DNA from: Lachnospiraceae bacterium
GTDB taxonomy: Bacteria > Bacillota > Clostridia > Lachnospirales > Lachnospiraceae
NCBI GenBank assembly: GCA_009911185.1
Contig: QXWW01000006.1
Span: 1 to 64,000, forward strand
DNA: 64,000 nt
Direction of reading: 5' to 3'
Part shown: piece after piece, positions 26,565-35,622 of the stretch
How positions within the stretch are numbered: the first letter of the stretch is position 1
How the letters are laid out: each line of letters starts with the position of its first letter
Translations under genes and position numbers: made by a program
The notes under the pieces: generated by a model
Seen by the model: only the letters and a program-made list of their open reading frames with translations
Told to the model about the DNA's origin: nothing
The model's database searches: none

Positions 26565-29082
26565 AGGCATAATTAAAATTGTTGTATTGTTGCTGGTATC
26601 TGTGGCAACCGTGATAGGTATGAGTCTTTTTAACCAGCAGAGCCAGGTGGATTTAACTTCAAAGATGGCGTCGGCGACGCTGCCAGTGGTTTATTTAGAG
26701 CGGAAGAATGTGAGGATCAATGAATTATATGGGTATCGCCAGGAAATGGACGGTACGGCAATGCGCGATACCATAACGCCTCTTTGTGAGGATTTGACGC
26801 TGCCGGTAGTCATCAGAACTTACCAGAACCAGATTGAGGGAATTTCTTATGAGGTACGTTCGATGGATATGCAGCGTCTTATTGAGGACGGTGAAATCAG
26901 CAGTTTTTCACAGACGAACGGGGAAGTTAAGGTGGAGCTGCAATTTGAAAATATCCTGGAAGAAGATATGGAGTATGTGCTTGTGCTTCGGGTGAACAGC
27001 GATGGGAAACCAGTGTATTATTATACGAGAATTATCCGGGAAAAAGACTATTATACAGGGGAATCTCTGGATTTTGTGATGAAATTTCATGCGCAGACTT
27101 TTGACAAAGCACAGGCGGAAAATCTTGCGACGTACTTAGAACCTGACGGCAAGGCGGACAATACGACCCTCCAGCAGGTAACGATTCACTCCAGTTTGTC
27201 ACAGGTGAGCTGGGGAGATTTTAGAGGTGAGCGTTTAGAGGAGCCGGTGCCTTCCATAAAGGAGATGGGCAGTTCCTATAATACGATCGTGCTCCGTTAT
27301 GTGGTAACTGCGGCAGGGGACAACGGGGAAGTGGAATATTACAATGTAACCGAGTATTACCGTGTGCGCTATAATAGTATTAACAGCCGCATGTATCTGT
27401 TGAATTATGAACGGAACATGAATCAGATTTTCCGCGGGGAAAATGGGATTGTGGACAAAAACCGGCTGCTTTTGGGGATTGCTTCTGCAAATGTAAAATA
27501 TAAGGCAAATGAAAAGGGAAATATCATTTCCTTTGTCCAGGAAGGGGAGCTGTGGCTGTACAATAATGATAGTCACGAACTTTCCCAGGTATTCAGTTTC
27601 CTTGACCCGGAAGGGATTTCTGAAAGAGAAAACAATGGACAGCATGAGATACAAATCATGCGCATTGACGAGAACGGAAGCATGGATTTTGTAGTCTATG
27701 GTTATATGAACCGGGGGCACCATGAGGGGCAGACTGGAATTGGAGTTTATCACTACGACAGTCTGGGAAACACCGTGGAGGAGGAAATATTCCTGCCGTC
27801 CAATCGCTCTTTTGAAATGCTGAAAGCGGACTGGGGACAGATTTTTTATGCTAGCGACGGGAATATTTTCTATTTGCTGGCCGATGGAAAGCTTTTTAAG
27901 ATTGATCTGTCTTCACGCAAGGCGGAAATTGTGATTCCAAATTTGATCGCCGGCAGTTATGCGGTTTCTCAGGATGGAAGATATATAGCCTGGCAGGAGG
28001 GGGAAGAGAAGCTAGCCCAGACGCTAAAAATTATGGATTTGGAAGGGGAAGAGGTACGTAGTATAAAGGGAAGCAAAGCGGAATATTTAAAACCGGTAGG
28101 TTTCGTAGAAAGCGATTTTGTATATGGAACCGTAAGGGAAAGCGATGTAGCGGCGGACTATGCGGGAAATTCCAGATTCCCTATGTATAAGATAACCATT
28201 GTGGATAAAAATTCTAAGATTATAAAGGAATACCAGAAGGAAGGTTTCTATATCTCCCACGCCTATGTGGAGCAGGATACGATTTTTTTGAATCGTGAGA
28301 CTCAGACAGAACATGGATGGGTGACGGCGGAGCAGGATACCATTAAAAACCAGCAGCTTGTAACCAACCGTCTGATTACGGTGGATACCATGGTGACAGA
28401 GAAAAAGCAGACGCAGGTTCTGCTGGTGCTTCCAGACGCGGAGGCGGAGCCGGCAAGAAACCCACAGGTAAAGGTTCCACGGGAAGTGGTCTTAGAAGAG
28501 GAACGTGAAGTAGAACTTCAGACAGACAGGCAGGAGGAAAATTATTATATTTACAGCGGGGGAAAAATACTGATGTCTACTTCTTCTGTCACGGAAGCAG
28601 TGATTCGCGCGGATGAAAATATGGGGGTAGTAGTTGGTGCGCAGCAGAAGTATATCTGGCGCCGGGGAAGAAAAACCAGCCGGCCGACGATTGGAACGGG
28701 AACTGTGGATACCCTGGGAATCAGCGAAAATTCCGTAGTGCGTTCTCTTACTTATCTGCTGAAGACCGAAGGGCTGAATATTGACGTGGAAGATCTGCTT
28801 GCTAAGGGAGAGACGCCCAGGGAAATTTTGACAGAGGCGCTTGCCGGTCAGAAGGTACTGGATCTCTCCGGGTGCAGCGTCAGCCAGGTGCTGTATTATG
28901 TAAGTCTTGGAACCCCGGTGCTTGCCATGGCGGGGCAGGAAGCAGTACTCATTGTGGGGTATGACGAGCATAACACAATTTTGTATCGTCCTGTGGAAAA
29001 TGAGGTCAGAAAAATGGGGCTTCAGGATAGCGATGCGTTTTTTGCAAGCACCGGAAATATATTTTTGGGATATATCAAGTAA
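26557..29082 (+). CDS. Membrane-anchored large protein with C39-peptidase-like C-terminus
   Basis: 841 residues. One N-terminal helix (IIKIVVLLLVSVATVIGMSL) suggests anchoring with most of the chain outside. Residues about 80-620 are beta-rich with propeller-like blades (ISFVQEGELWLYNNDSHELS, GRYIAWQEGEEKLAQTLKIM). The last about 120 residues (LDLSGCSVSQVLYYVSLGTP, AGQEAVLIVGYDEHNTILYR) resemble papain/C39-like folds, with a Cys in LSGCSVSQ and a His in GYDEHNTILY. The order Cys then His fits the fold, but activity is unproven. The ATG at 26557 follows AAAGGAG and is favoured over an in-frame start at 26494. Its translational coupling to the methyltransferase is strict (8-base overlap). Confidence 0.65.
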   Translation: MRKGIIKIVVLLLVSVATVIGMSLFNQQSQVDLTSKMASATLPVVYLERKNVRINELYGYRQEMDGTAMRDTITPLCEDLTLPVVIRTYQNQIEGISYEVRSMDMQRLIEDGEISSFSQTNGEVKVELQFENILEEDMEYVLVLRVNSDGKPVYYYTRIIREKDYYTGESLDFVMKFHAQTFDKAQAENLATYLEPDGKADNTTLQQVTIHSSLSQVSWGDFRGERLEEPVPSIKEMGSSYNTIVLRYVVTAAGDNGEVEYYNVTEYYRVRYNSINSRMYLLNYERNMNQIFRGENGIVDKNRLLLGIASANVKYKANEKGNIISFVQEGELWLYNNDSHELSQVFSFLDPEGISERENNGQHEIQIMRIDENGSMDFVVYGYMNRGHHEGQTGIGVYHYDSLGNTVEEEIFLPSNRSFEMLKADWGQIFYASDGNIFYLLADGKLFKIDLSSRKAEIVIPNLIAGSYAVSQDGRYIAWQEGEEKLAQTLKIMDLEGEEVRSIKGSKAEYLKPVGFVESDFVYGTVRESDVAADYAGNSRFPMYKITIVDKNSKIIKEYQKEGFYISHAYVEQDTIFLNRETQTEHGWVTAEQDTIKNQQLVTNRLITVDTMVTEKKQTQVLLVLPDAEAEPARNPQVKVPREVVLEEEREVELQTDRQEENYYIYSGGKILMSTSSVTEAVIRADENMGVVVGAQQKYIWRRGRKTSRPTIGTGTVDTLGISENSVVRSLTYLLKTEGLNIDVEDLLAKGETPREILTEALAGQKVLDLSGCSVSQVLYYVSLGTPVLAMAGQEAVLIVGYDEHNTILYRPVENEVRKMGLQDSDAFFASTGNIFLGYIK

Positions 29083-29184
29083 AGTTTTTGCCTCTTGTTA
29101 CCGAAATACTTAAAGACAGAGGAAGCATTTGTGAAATAAAATGTTTTCAAGATCAATGAGGATAGAGGATAATGAGGCGCGGAT

Positions 29185-32100
29185 ATGAGAGTAGATAACA
29201 GTAATTTAGCAGAAATTACCAATTCGACTAATAGAGTGGAGGTAAAAGGGAATGTTTCCGTCCTCACAGAGGAAGAGACTGTCCGTAAGACAGAGCAGGA
29301 TACGGGCAGAGTGGTCTCTGTGCAGCAGACTACGGTAGACAAACCCTTTTTTTCCGGCGATTCCCAGTTAGAGCAGATCCGCCAGGAGGCGGAACAGATG
29401 GAAGCACAGCTCCTACAGGACAAAATGCAGGTGGTATCTAATACGGTGACGGCAGCCGATTGCGGAAAAATGGAAGAGGAAGGATATTCTGTCAACGGTT
29501 CGGATGTGGACACAATCATTACGGTGACGGATAAGATTAAGATGGAGCTTGCCAAAGCGGGAGTGGATATCAGCGTGTTTGGGGATACGCCGGATGCAGG
29601 GAAGCTAGAACAGATGGCGGGAAGCGAAGGGGAGGCAAGGAGGCTGGAAGCAGCCATTGAGAAGGCTGATCTTCCGGCAACCGAAGAAAATCTTGCCGAT
29701 TGCCAGGACGCTATGCAGCAGGCGGCCGATCTTACAACGTGCAGTGAGGAAGCGGTCAAATATATGCTGGACAATGATCTTGCCCCTACCGTGGAGAATC
29801 TGTATAAGGCGCAGCACAGTACGGGCGAAAGCCCGAATCGCCCCTCCGCCGGCATCGAAATGGACGAAGGGATGAAAGCGCAGGTTAGCCAGGTGATTAC
29901 CCAGGCAGGGCGGCAGGTGAATGATACGACGCTTTCCTGCAGCCAGTGGATGATTGAACAGCAGATTCCGCTGACAGCGGAAAACCTCAATTATGTTTTA
30001 GATTTGAAAAATGCGGTTCTCCCGCCCGCCCAGGATCAGGTGGTTTCCGCTATGGCGGAAGCCATGGCGGAAGGGAGGCGCCCCCAGGATGCAGTGATTC
30101 TTGACGGCTACCGCAATACGGAACGCGCGCAGCAGGCGGCAGAAACGATCGAGCAGACGACAGACGCAGATATCTGGACGGTGGTAAAGAAGGGCGCGCC
30201 TCTTACGATAGAGAGCCTCAGGGAAGCTCAAAACAGCGCAAAGGAATTGTCGGGAAATGGACGGCAGGGAGCAGATGTCAAGGATTCTGAAATTTTAGAA
30301 TATGCAAAAGAGGATAGGTCCTTTCTTAAAGCAAAGCGCCAGTTGGAGGAAATCCGGCTGATTATGACGGCACAGGCAAATTACAGCTTGTTAAGACAGG
30401 GAATTTCTATTGAGACACAGCCTTTGCAGGAACTGGTAGAACAGCTGAAGGCACAGGAAAACGCCTATTACGCCAGTCTGCTGAGCCAGAATAATATCGA
30501 ACCAACGCAGGAAAACACAGATATTTTTGCGGATACTATGGCGAAAACCCAGGAATTGCAGGGAGTGCCTGCTTACGTTCTGGGAGAAGTACATACGAAC
30601 GAAGACAGCGTAAATGAGGTTCACGAGAAAGGGATTGCCAGGCAGGCGCAGATGGAGCGCGCCGGGGAGGCGTACGAGACGCTGCGAACGGAACCCAGGG
30701 CAGATTTGGGAGATTCCATACAAAAAGCGTTTCAAAATGTGGATGATATTTTAAATGACCTAAATTTGGAGACTTCTGAGGCGAATCGCAGGGCGGTAAG
30801 GATTCTTGCGTATAATCAGATGGCGGTCAATCCGGAGTCTGTGATGGAAATGAAAGCCGCAGATCAGAAGGTGCAGAATTTGTTCCAGAATCTTACGCCG
30901 TCCGTAGTGATGGAAATGATTCGGGAGGGTGTAAATCCTCTGGAACTGAATGTGGAGGAACTGAACGCCGAAGCGCAGGAGATGAAAAATAAGCTGGATG
31001 CAGGAGGCGAGGAGAAGTTCAGCAAATATCTGTGGAAGCTAGAGCAGCGCCATGAACTTACGCAGGAAGAACGCGACAGCTATATAGGGATTTACCGGAT
31101 GCTGAATCAGATTGATAAGACGGACGGAGCGGTGATTGGAGCGCTGGTGCAGCAAGGTGCGGAGCTTTCCATGAAAAATCTTTTGTCTGCAGTACGCACG
31201 AACCGAAATCCTGGAATTAATGTTTCCGTAGACGACAGTTTTGGGGAGGCAGAGACGGTAAATGCCCAGGAACTCAGCATTTCCCAGCAGATTGAGGCGG
31301 CGTATCAGACAGACTGTGCAAAGGAAGCGTTAAAATTTGCCACGCCGGAGGGAATGCAGCAGGCGCAGGGGCAGAAATCCGTGGAAGATATGACTCCGGA
31401 AGAGCTTTTGTGGCAGCTTCGGCAAGCAGAAAAAGATACAAAGTCAGAAGAAGCGTATTATGAGCATGAAATGGAAGAATTTTCCCAGGCGAAAAAGGCG
31501 GAAGCACAGATTCTGCAAATGCTTGCCGGTCATGATATTCCGGTAACGGCCTATAATATTTTGGCGGCAGGCCGTATGCTGCACCCCCGTGGAGGAATCT
31601 TTAAGTCATTGTTTGAGCCGCTGCGTCAGGAAGAAGATACAGATATAGATTTAGAGCAGGTAAAACAAGATATCCTGGAGCAGTTTGGGGAAGCGGTCAA
31701 AACGCCGGAAGAGATGGCCAAAGCACATAAAAAGCTCGCAGAGACAGCAGAAAATGTCATGAAGACGATGGCGGATTCCGAGACAGTTACCAGCAGAGAC
31801 TTGCGCGATATAAAAATTCTTCGTCAGCAGATTGCCCTTGGAACCAGACTGGCGAAAGAAGAACACTATGCCATCCCAGTACTGGTGGCGGATGAGCTTA
31901 CCAACGTACAATTGAAGATTGTCAGAGGCAAAGAAGAAAAGGGCAGGGTCGATGTGCTCTTTGAAACGCCCAAATTAGGAAAGGTTGCGGCGAGGTTTCA
32001 GGTAATGGGCGATGCAGTCAAAGGTTATGCCGTTTCCGATTCCCAGCGGACGATTCAGGGGCTTAAGAGCCAAGAGGACAGCCTGAAAGAGCAGTTAAGC

Positions 32101-32298
32101 TCCGCGGATAAATTGTGGAATATGGATTTTGTCCGCAGTGAAAGCCTGGATTTGAACCGTTTTACCGATACCAGCGCCAGCGACGCGGATGATTTAAATG
32201 TGAAGTCTGATTCTTATCAGGTACAGACGAAAACTCTGTATGGGATTGCAAGAGGATTTCTGGAGGAGATTAAGAAGATGGGACAGAATCTGTCCTGA
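29185..32298 (+). CDS. Large repeat protein of the flagellin locus (probably DUF6240)
   Basis: 1037 residues with no signal peptide or membrane helix. At least eight copies of a short motif of the pattern P-x-T-x-E-N-L-x-x-A occur through residues about 160-800 (for example APTVENLYKAQHS, IPLTAENLNYVLDL, APLTIESLREAQNS, IEPTQENTDIFADT, IPVTAYNILAAGRM). The N-terminus is MRVDNSNLAEITNSTNRVEV and the C-terminal about 150 residues form a beta-rich block (IPVLVADELTNVQLKIVRGK). It resembles DUF6240 proteins seen beside flagellar genes in Lachnospiraceae and, in its C-terminal layout, hook-length-control-like proteins. It is 26 bases upstream of flagellin, so co-transcription is likely. Function unknown. 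Confidence 0.7.
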   Translation: MRVDNSNLAEITNSTNRVEVKGNVSVLTEEETVRKTEQDTGRVVSVQQTTVDKPFFSGDSQLEQIRQEAEQMEAQLLQDKMQVVSNTVTAADCGKMEEEGYSVNGSDVDTIITVTDKIKMELAKAGVDISVFGDTPDAGKLEQMAGSEGEARRLEAAIEKADLPATEENLADCQDAMQQAADLTTCSEEAVKYMLDNDLAPTVENLYKAQHSTGESPNRPSAGIEMDEGMKAQVSQVITQAGRQVNDTTLSCSQWMIEQQIPLTAENLNYVLDLKNAVLPPAQDQVVSAMAEAMAEGRRPQDAVILDGYRNTERAQQAAETIEQTTDADIWTVVKKGAPLTIESLREAQNSAKELSGNGRQGADVKDSEILEYAKEDRSFLKAKRQLEEIRLIMTAQANYSLLRQGISIETQPLQELVEQLKAQENAYYASLLSQNNIEPTQENTDIFADTMAKTQELQGVPAYVLGEVHTNEDSVNEVHEKGIARQAQMERAGEAYETLRTEPRADLGDSIQKAFQNVDDILNDLNLETSEANRRAVRILAYNQMAVNPESVMEMKAADQKVQNLFQNLTPSVVMEMIREGVNPLELNVEELNAEAQEMKNKLDAGGEEKFSKYLWKLEQRHELTQEERDSYIGIYRMLNQIDKTDGAVIGALVQQGAELSMKNLLSAVRTNRNPGINVSVDDSFGEAETVNAQELSISQQIEAAYQTDCAKEALKFATPEGMQQAQGQKSVEDMTPEELLWQLRQAEKDTKSEEAYYEHEMEEFSQAKKAEAQILQMLAGHDIPVTAYNILAAGRMLHPRGGIFKSLFEPLRQEEDTDIDLEQVKQDILEQFGEAVKTPEEMAKAHKKLAETAENVMKTMADSETVTSRDLRDIKILRQQIALGTRLAKEEHYAIPVLVADELTNVQLKIVRGKEEKGRVDVLFETPKLGKVAARFQVMGDAVKGYAVSDSQRTIQGLKSQEDSLKEQLSSADKLWNMDFVRSESLDLNRFTDTSASDADDLNVKSDSYQVQTKTLYGIARGFLEEIKKMGQNLS

Positions 32299-32324
32299 GC
32301 ATAAAGCAGAAGAGAGGTAACAGC

Positions 32325-33782
32325 ATGAAAATAAATCACAATATGTCAGCAATTATTGCCAATAAAAAGCTCTTGAGAACAGAGAACACCCTGTCTAATT
32401 CCATTGAACGTTTGTCTACTGGGCTTCGTATCAACCGCGCTTCAGACGATGCAGCGGGAATGGCAATTGCCAGTAAAATGACAGCGCAGATCAAGGGACT
32501 GGGCCAGGCGTCCAGAAATGCTTCGGACGGCGTTTCTGTGCTTGAGACAACAGACGGTGCGTTAAATGAAGTGCATAATATGCTTCAAAGAATGCGTGAA
32601 TTGTCCGTACAGGCGGCAAACGGTACCAATACACCTGACGATCTGAAGGCGATTCAGTTAGAGATAAATTCCCTGCGGAATGAGATTGACCGTGTTTCAA
32701 AGGATACGGAATTTAATACGAAAGCACTGCTGGACGGAACGTTGGATCAGCGGGTGTATCCGGATAACCGCGGAATAACCAGAATTGATATTTCGGACGC
32801 CGTTTCCGAAAATATGTATTCTGTTCAGGTGAATGCAGATGCAACGCACGCTGTAATCCGGGGTGGGGCGACTTTAACGGAGACTTCTGCCGTACCTGCT
32901 GGAGCAACAGGGAGCGTTGTAATCAATGGTGTTGAGGTTGAAATTAAAGAGGGAGAAACATTTGATGCCGTTTATGAAAAACTGCGCGCCGGCGCCGAGC
33001 TGGGAGAAGTGAACCTTCTGGTGGTACAGAACCTCAATGATACTTCCGGGACTCCAGAGAATGGCTTTTTTGTTCCCAGTGATCTGGCTACGGGGGGAAA
33101 TCTTGTTTTTGTTTCCGATGAATATGGACAGAGTACGGAAATGAACGTAAAATGTGATAATCCAACCCTTGCAGCATTTTTAGGGATTCAGTCCGAGAGC
33201 CAGGCAAATGGAACGGATGTGCAAATTGGTTTTGCGGCTGACGACGAAGGATTTGGTACGCAGGCTACTATTTTAACAGAGGGGAATTACGTTACCATTA
33301 CAGACAGGGGCGGTTTTGAGATGAAGTTTGAAGTGATACCAGGAGAAATAACCCCTGGTGATACTGTAAATCTGGACGTAACAGACGTAGGGCCTATGAC
33401 TCTGCAGATTGGAGCCAATGAAAATCAGACAATGGATGTGCGGATTCAGGAGATTTCTTCTCAGACATTATATATTGATAAAGTAAATGTTTGTACTGTG
33501 ACAGGCGCAAGCCGCGCAATCACCAGCTTCGACGGGGCGATTGCAAAGGTTAGCGAAGTCCGTTCCAGCATTGGAGCTTACATGAACCGTCTTGATTATG
33601 CCGTAAATAGCCTGGACTTGACGGAGGAAAATATGACTCAGGCATTGTCCAGGATTGAAGATGTCGACATGGCGGAAGAAATGACAGAATATACGAAATA
33701 TAATGTCCTTTCTCAGGCGGCAACTTCCGTGCTTGCCCAGGCAAATGACATTCCCCAGCAGGTACTTCAGCTTCTGCAATAG
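32325..33782 (+). CDS. fliC: Flagellin
   Basis: 485 residues. The filament subunit, exported by the flagellar type III apparatus. The conserved D0/D1 N-terminus is MKINHNMSAIIANKKLLRTE with LSTGLRINRASDDAAGMAIA and the conserved C-terminus SRIEDVDMAEEMTEYTKYNV through NDIPQQVLQLLQ. Residues about 140-390 are a variable surface domain containing TGSVVINGVEVEIKEG and repeated beta-like segments; this makes it longer than the about 270-residue minimal flagellins. The ribosome binding site is AGAGAGG. The gene is followed by fliS, as expected. Confidence 0.96.
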   Translation: MKINHNMSAIIANKKLLRTENTLSNSIERLSTGLRINRASDDAAGMAIASKMTAQIKGLGQASRNASDGVSVLETTDGALNEVHNMLQRMRELSVQAANGTNTPDDLKAIQLEINSLRNEIDRVSKDTEFNTKALLDGTLDQRVYPDNRGITRIDISDAVSENMYSVQVNADATHAVIRGGATLTETSAVPAGATGSVVINGVEVEIKEGETFDAVYEKLRAGAELGEVNLLVVQNLNDTSGTPENGFFVPSDLATGGNLVFVSDEYGQSTEMNVKCDNPTLAAFLGIQSESQANGTDVQIGFAADDEGFGTQATILTEGNYVTITDRGGFEMKFEVIPGEITPGDTVNLDVTDVGPMTLQIGANENQTMDVRIQEISSQTLYIDKVNVCTVTGASRAITSFDGAIAKVSEVRSSIGAYMNRLDYAVNSLDLTEENMTQALSRIEDVDMAEEMTEYTKYNVLSQAATSVLAQANDIPQQVLQLLQ

Positions 33783-33815
33783 AACATCAGGGTTTTGTGC
33801 GCATAGGAGGAAAGG

Positions 33816-34292
33816 ATGACACAGACAAAAAAGCAGGAATTTACCCGTAGGCTCTCCTGTTGTAATAAGGGTGAAATGATTGTAATTATGTATGATATAC
33901 TGTTTGCTTATTTGGAAGAAGGGATTCAGGCCAAGGAAGAGCAGGACTATCAGGAATTTAAACTGGCTGTGGGGAAAGCCTCGCAGGTTTTAAGCAGATT
34001 GATGGAGGATCTGGATTTCAGTTATGAGATATCGGGGGATCTGTATGCCGAATATCAGTTTGTCAAAAAGCTGCTGGCAATGGCAGTGTGCAAAAATACA
34101 GCGCAGAACCTTCGGGATGCACAGCAGGTTCTGAAGAACCTCTATGAAGCATTTAAAGAGGCGGCACAGCAGGATACTTCAGAACCGTTGATGCAGCACG
34201 CGCAGCAGGTCGTGGCAGGCATGACCTATCAGAAAGGCAGTCTCACAGAAACCCTTCAGGGTTCGGAAAGTTCCAGAGGATTCCTTGCATAG
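33816..34292 (+). CDS. fliS: Flagellar chaperone FliS
   Basis: 158 residues. FliS binds the C-terminus of flagellin in the cytoplasm and prevents premature polymerisation. The family pattern is visible: a short N-terminus, KGEMIVIMYDILFAYLEEGI, an Asp/Glu-rich helix and LMEDLDFSYEISGDLYAEYQ, the typical 'dLN/eiA..L..LY' region. The C-terminal tail after residue 130 is longer than usual. It follows fliC by 33 bases behind AGGAGGAAAGG. The 3' end overlaps the convergent YaaL-like gene by 37 bases. Confidence 0.88.
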   Translation: MTQTKKQEFTRRLSCCNKGEMIVIMYDILFAYLEEGIQAKEEQDYQEFKLAVGKASQVLSRLMEDLDFSYEISGDLYAEYQFVKKLLAMAVCKNTAQNLRDAQQVLKNLYEAFKEAAQQDTSEPLMQHAQQVVAGMTYQKGSLTETLQGSESSRGFLA

Positions 34293-34510
34293 GAATCCTC
34301 ATTAAACTGTTTGACCTTTGTCAGCAGGAACTTATAACGCATCTGCAGCGCGTTTACCTGATAAATACAACAGTCAATCAAATCTGGTTCCATAGCGTTT
34401 TCAAAGTTATCATAAGCAAGGGCAAGGTCATACCTGGCTCTTTCCAGGTCATCTAAAAGTAAAGAGTAAGCAGTTGTCTTAGGTTCTTCTTTTCTCGCAA
34501 TCTGAAACAT
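34256..34510 (-). CDS. YaaL-like protein (DUF2508)
   Basis: 84 residues. A helical protein matching DUF2508: an acidic amphipathic helix (LLLDDLERARYDLALAYDNF) and the family signature MEPDLIDCCIYQVNALQMRY. The Bacillus homologue YaaL sits directly upstream of bofA on the same strand; here it points the other way and bofA is divergent. The ATG at 34510 (MFQIARKEEPK) is preferred because GAAAGGG lies six bases before it; the upstream ATG is too close. The 3' end overlaps the convergent fliS by 37 bases. Function unknown in all members. Confidence 0.75.
   Translation of the reverse strand: MFQIARKEEPKTTAYSLLLDDLERARYDLALAYDNFENAMEPDLIDCCIYQVNALQMRYKFLLTKVKQFNEDSYARNPLELSEP
34276..34300. terminator. 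Hairpin between convergent fliS and yaaL-like genes
   Basis: GAGGATTCCT-TGCAT-AGGAATCCTC is a perfect 10-bp stem. It overlaps the fliS stop codon and lies inside the yaaL-like coding region. The T-tracts on both sides are weak, so termination is plausible but not certain. Confidence 0.5.
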
Positions 34511-34713
34511 ATGCATCCCTTTCCTTTTCTGCAAATATGTTTGCATGTCTTTTATTTAAAGTATAAGCAGAAACTTCCAAATCTATACAAAAAAGTCATA
34601 AATTTTTCCAAAAAGTATATACATCAGATGAGAGAATAATTTTGTCCCTGCTACGCGATCCATTTGCTGAAATAGGTGTGAGGAGCGTACGGTTCGGAGA
34701 TCTGGAGGAAACT

Positions 34714-34986
34714 ATGGATTTGTATTATGGAATTGGAGCAATCGCCGGAATCTGTGTTCTTATACTGATAATGGGCATGGTAAAGCAAAAAACGCAATGG
34801 ATTTTTACGTTTGTTCTTCGTTGTATAGTGGGAATCGTGGGGATCAGCGTGGTAAATGAGCTGTTCCAGAGTCAGGGCATCGCTGTGTCGGCAGGAATTA
34901 ATCCGCTCAGTGTTTTGACAATTGGAAGCCTTGGTATCTGCGGCTTTGCGTTGATCTATGGGATTTTATTGTATAAATTTTTGTAA
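34714..34986 (+). CDS. bofA: Pro-sigmaK processing inhibitor-like BofA protein
   Basis: 90 residues, three hydrophobic helices (YGIGAIAGICVLILIMGMVK, FVLRCIVGIVGISVVNELF, VLTIGSLGICGFALIYGILL) and the BofA-family layout including the PLSVLTIGSLGI segment. In Bacillus, BofA holds the SpoIVFB protease inactive in the mother-cell-derived forespore membrane; in Clostridia the family is conserved although SpoIVFB use varies. The ATG at 34714 (MDLYYGIG) follows TCTGGAGGAAA. It is divergent from the YaaL-like gene by about 200 bases. Confidence 0.85.
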   Translation: MDLYYGIGAIAGICVLILIMGMVKQKTQWIFTFVLRCIVGIVGISVVNELFQSQGIAVSAGINPLSVLTIGSLGICGFALIYGILLYKFL

Positions 34987-35022
34987 GATATTTACAAATT
35001 TGTTTAAAAATGGAAAACCTAC

Positions 35023-35051
35023 TTTACAAGAGCGAAGACATGTTTTATAAT
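35023..35051 (+). promoter_or_regulatory. Promoter of the Tad pilus operon
   Basis: TTTACA (35023-35028), 17 bases, TATAAT (35046-35051), about 70 bases upstream of the first Tad gene. Confidence 0.75.
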
Positions 35052-35121
35052 TCAAAACAATCACTGCTTCGCGAACAGGAGATAATAATCCAAAGAGAGG
35101 TGATGAGTTGGGGAGGTAAAA

Positions 35122-35622
35122 ATGTTCTTCTGCCTGATGCTGCTGAGCATTGGAGCGGCGATGGACATACAGAGCTTTCGAATCAGCAATCGGCTGGTTG
35201 TAAGCGGTTTGGTTCTGGGGTTTATTTTTCAAATTCTGGAATCAGGAGTAAAAGGAGCTGGTGTTTTTCTTCTAAACATTTCTATACCAGTTATCCTATT
35301 TTATCTATTATTTCTTATACATGCCCTTGGGGCAGGTGATATCAAATTATTTTCCATGATTGGCGGTATTTGGGGTTTTCAGATTCTTTGCAAGACGATA
35401 GCAGTCTCATTTCTTATAGGAGCGGCCATGTCATTGGTGAAGCTTCTCTGTCATCGAAATCTTATTTCACGTCTGTTGGTATTGAAAGGATATGTGCGCC
35501 AGTTTCTGAATACAGGCAGGCTGTCAGAATATCCGCAGGAATTTCAGGGAAATCAGCATGTCATTCATTTTTCAATCGCTATTTTAATTGGTTATGCAAT
35601 CGTTATGGAGGTGACTTATTGA
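35122..35622 (+). CDS. Type IV prepilin peptidase (A24, TadV/CpaA-like)
   Basis: 166 residues with about four to five hydrophobic helices. A24 peptidases cleave the Gly-x bond of Flp pilin precursors at the membrane. The two aspartates of the active site are present: AAMDIQSFRISNRLVV and ALGAGDIKLFSMIGG. It lacks the N-terminal Cys-rich methylase domain of full-length PilD, as TadV proteins do. The ATG follows GGGGAGG. It overlaps the TadZ-like gene at TTGA and starts the operon. Confidence 0.88.
   Translation: MFFCLMLLSIGAAMDIQSFRISNRLVVSGLVLGFIFQILESGVKGAGVFLLNISIPVILFYLLFLIHALGAGDIKLFSMIGGIWGFQILCKTIAVSFLIGAAMSLVKLLCHRNLISRLLVLKGYVRQFLNTGRLSEYPQEFQGNQHVIHFSIAILIGYAIVMEVTY

Noticed and set aside
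29022-29990. Long Ser-rich open frame on the minus strand opposite the 3' end of the 26557 gene and the start of the 29185 gene
   Set aside because: It lies opposite two well-supported genes, has Ser/Leu/Cys-rich composition typical of antisense frames and no ribosome binding site.
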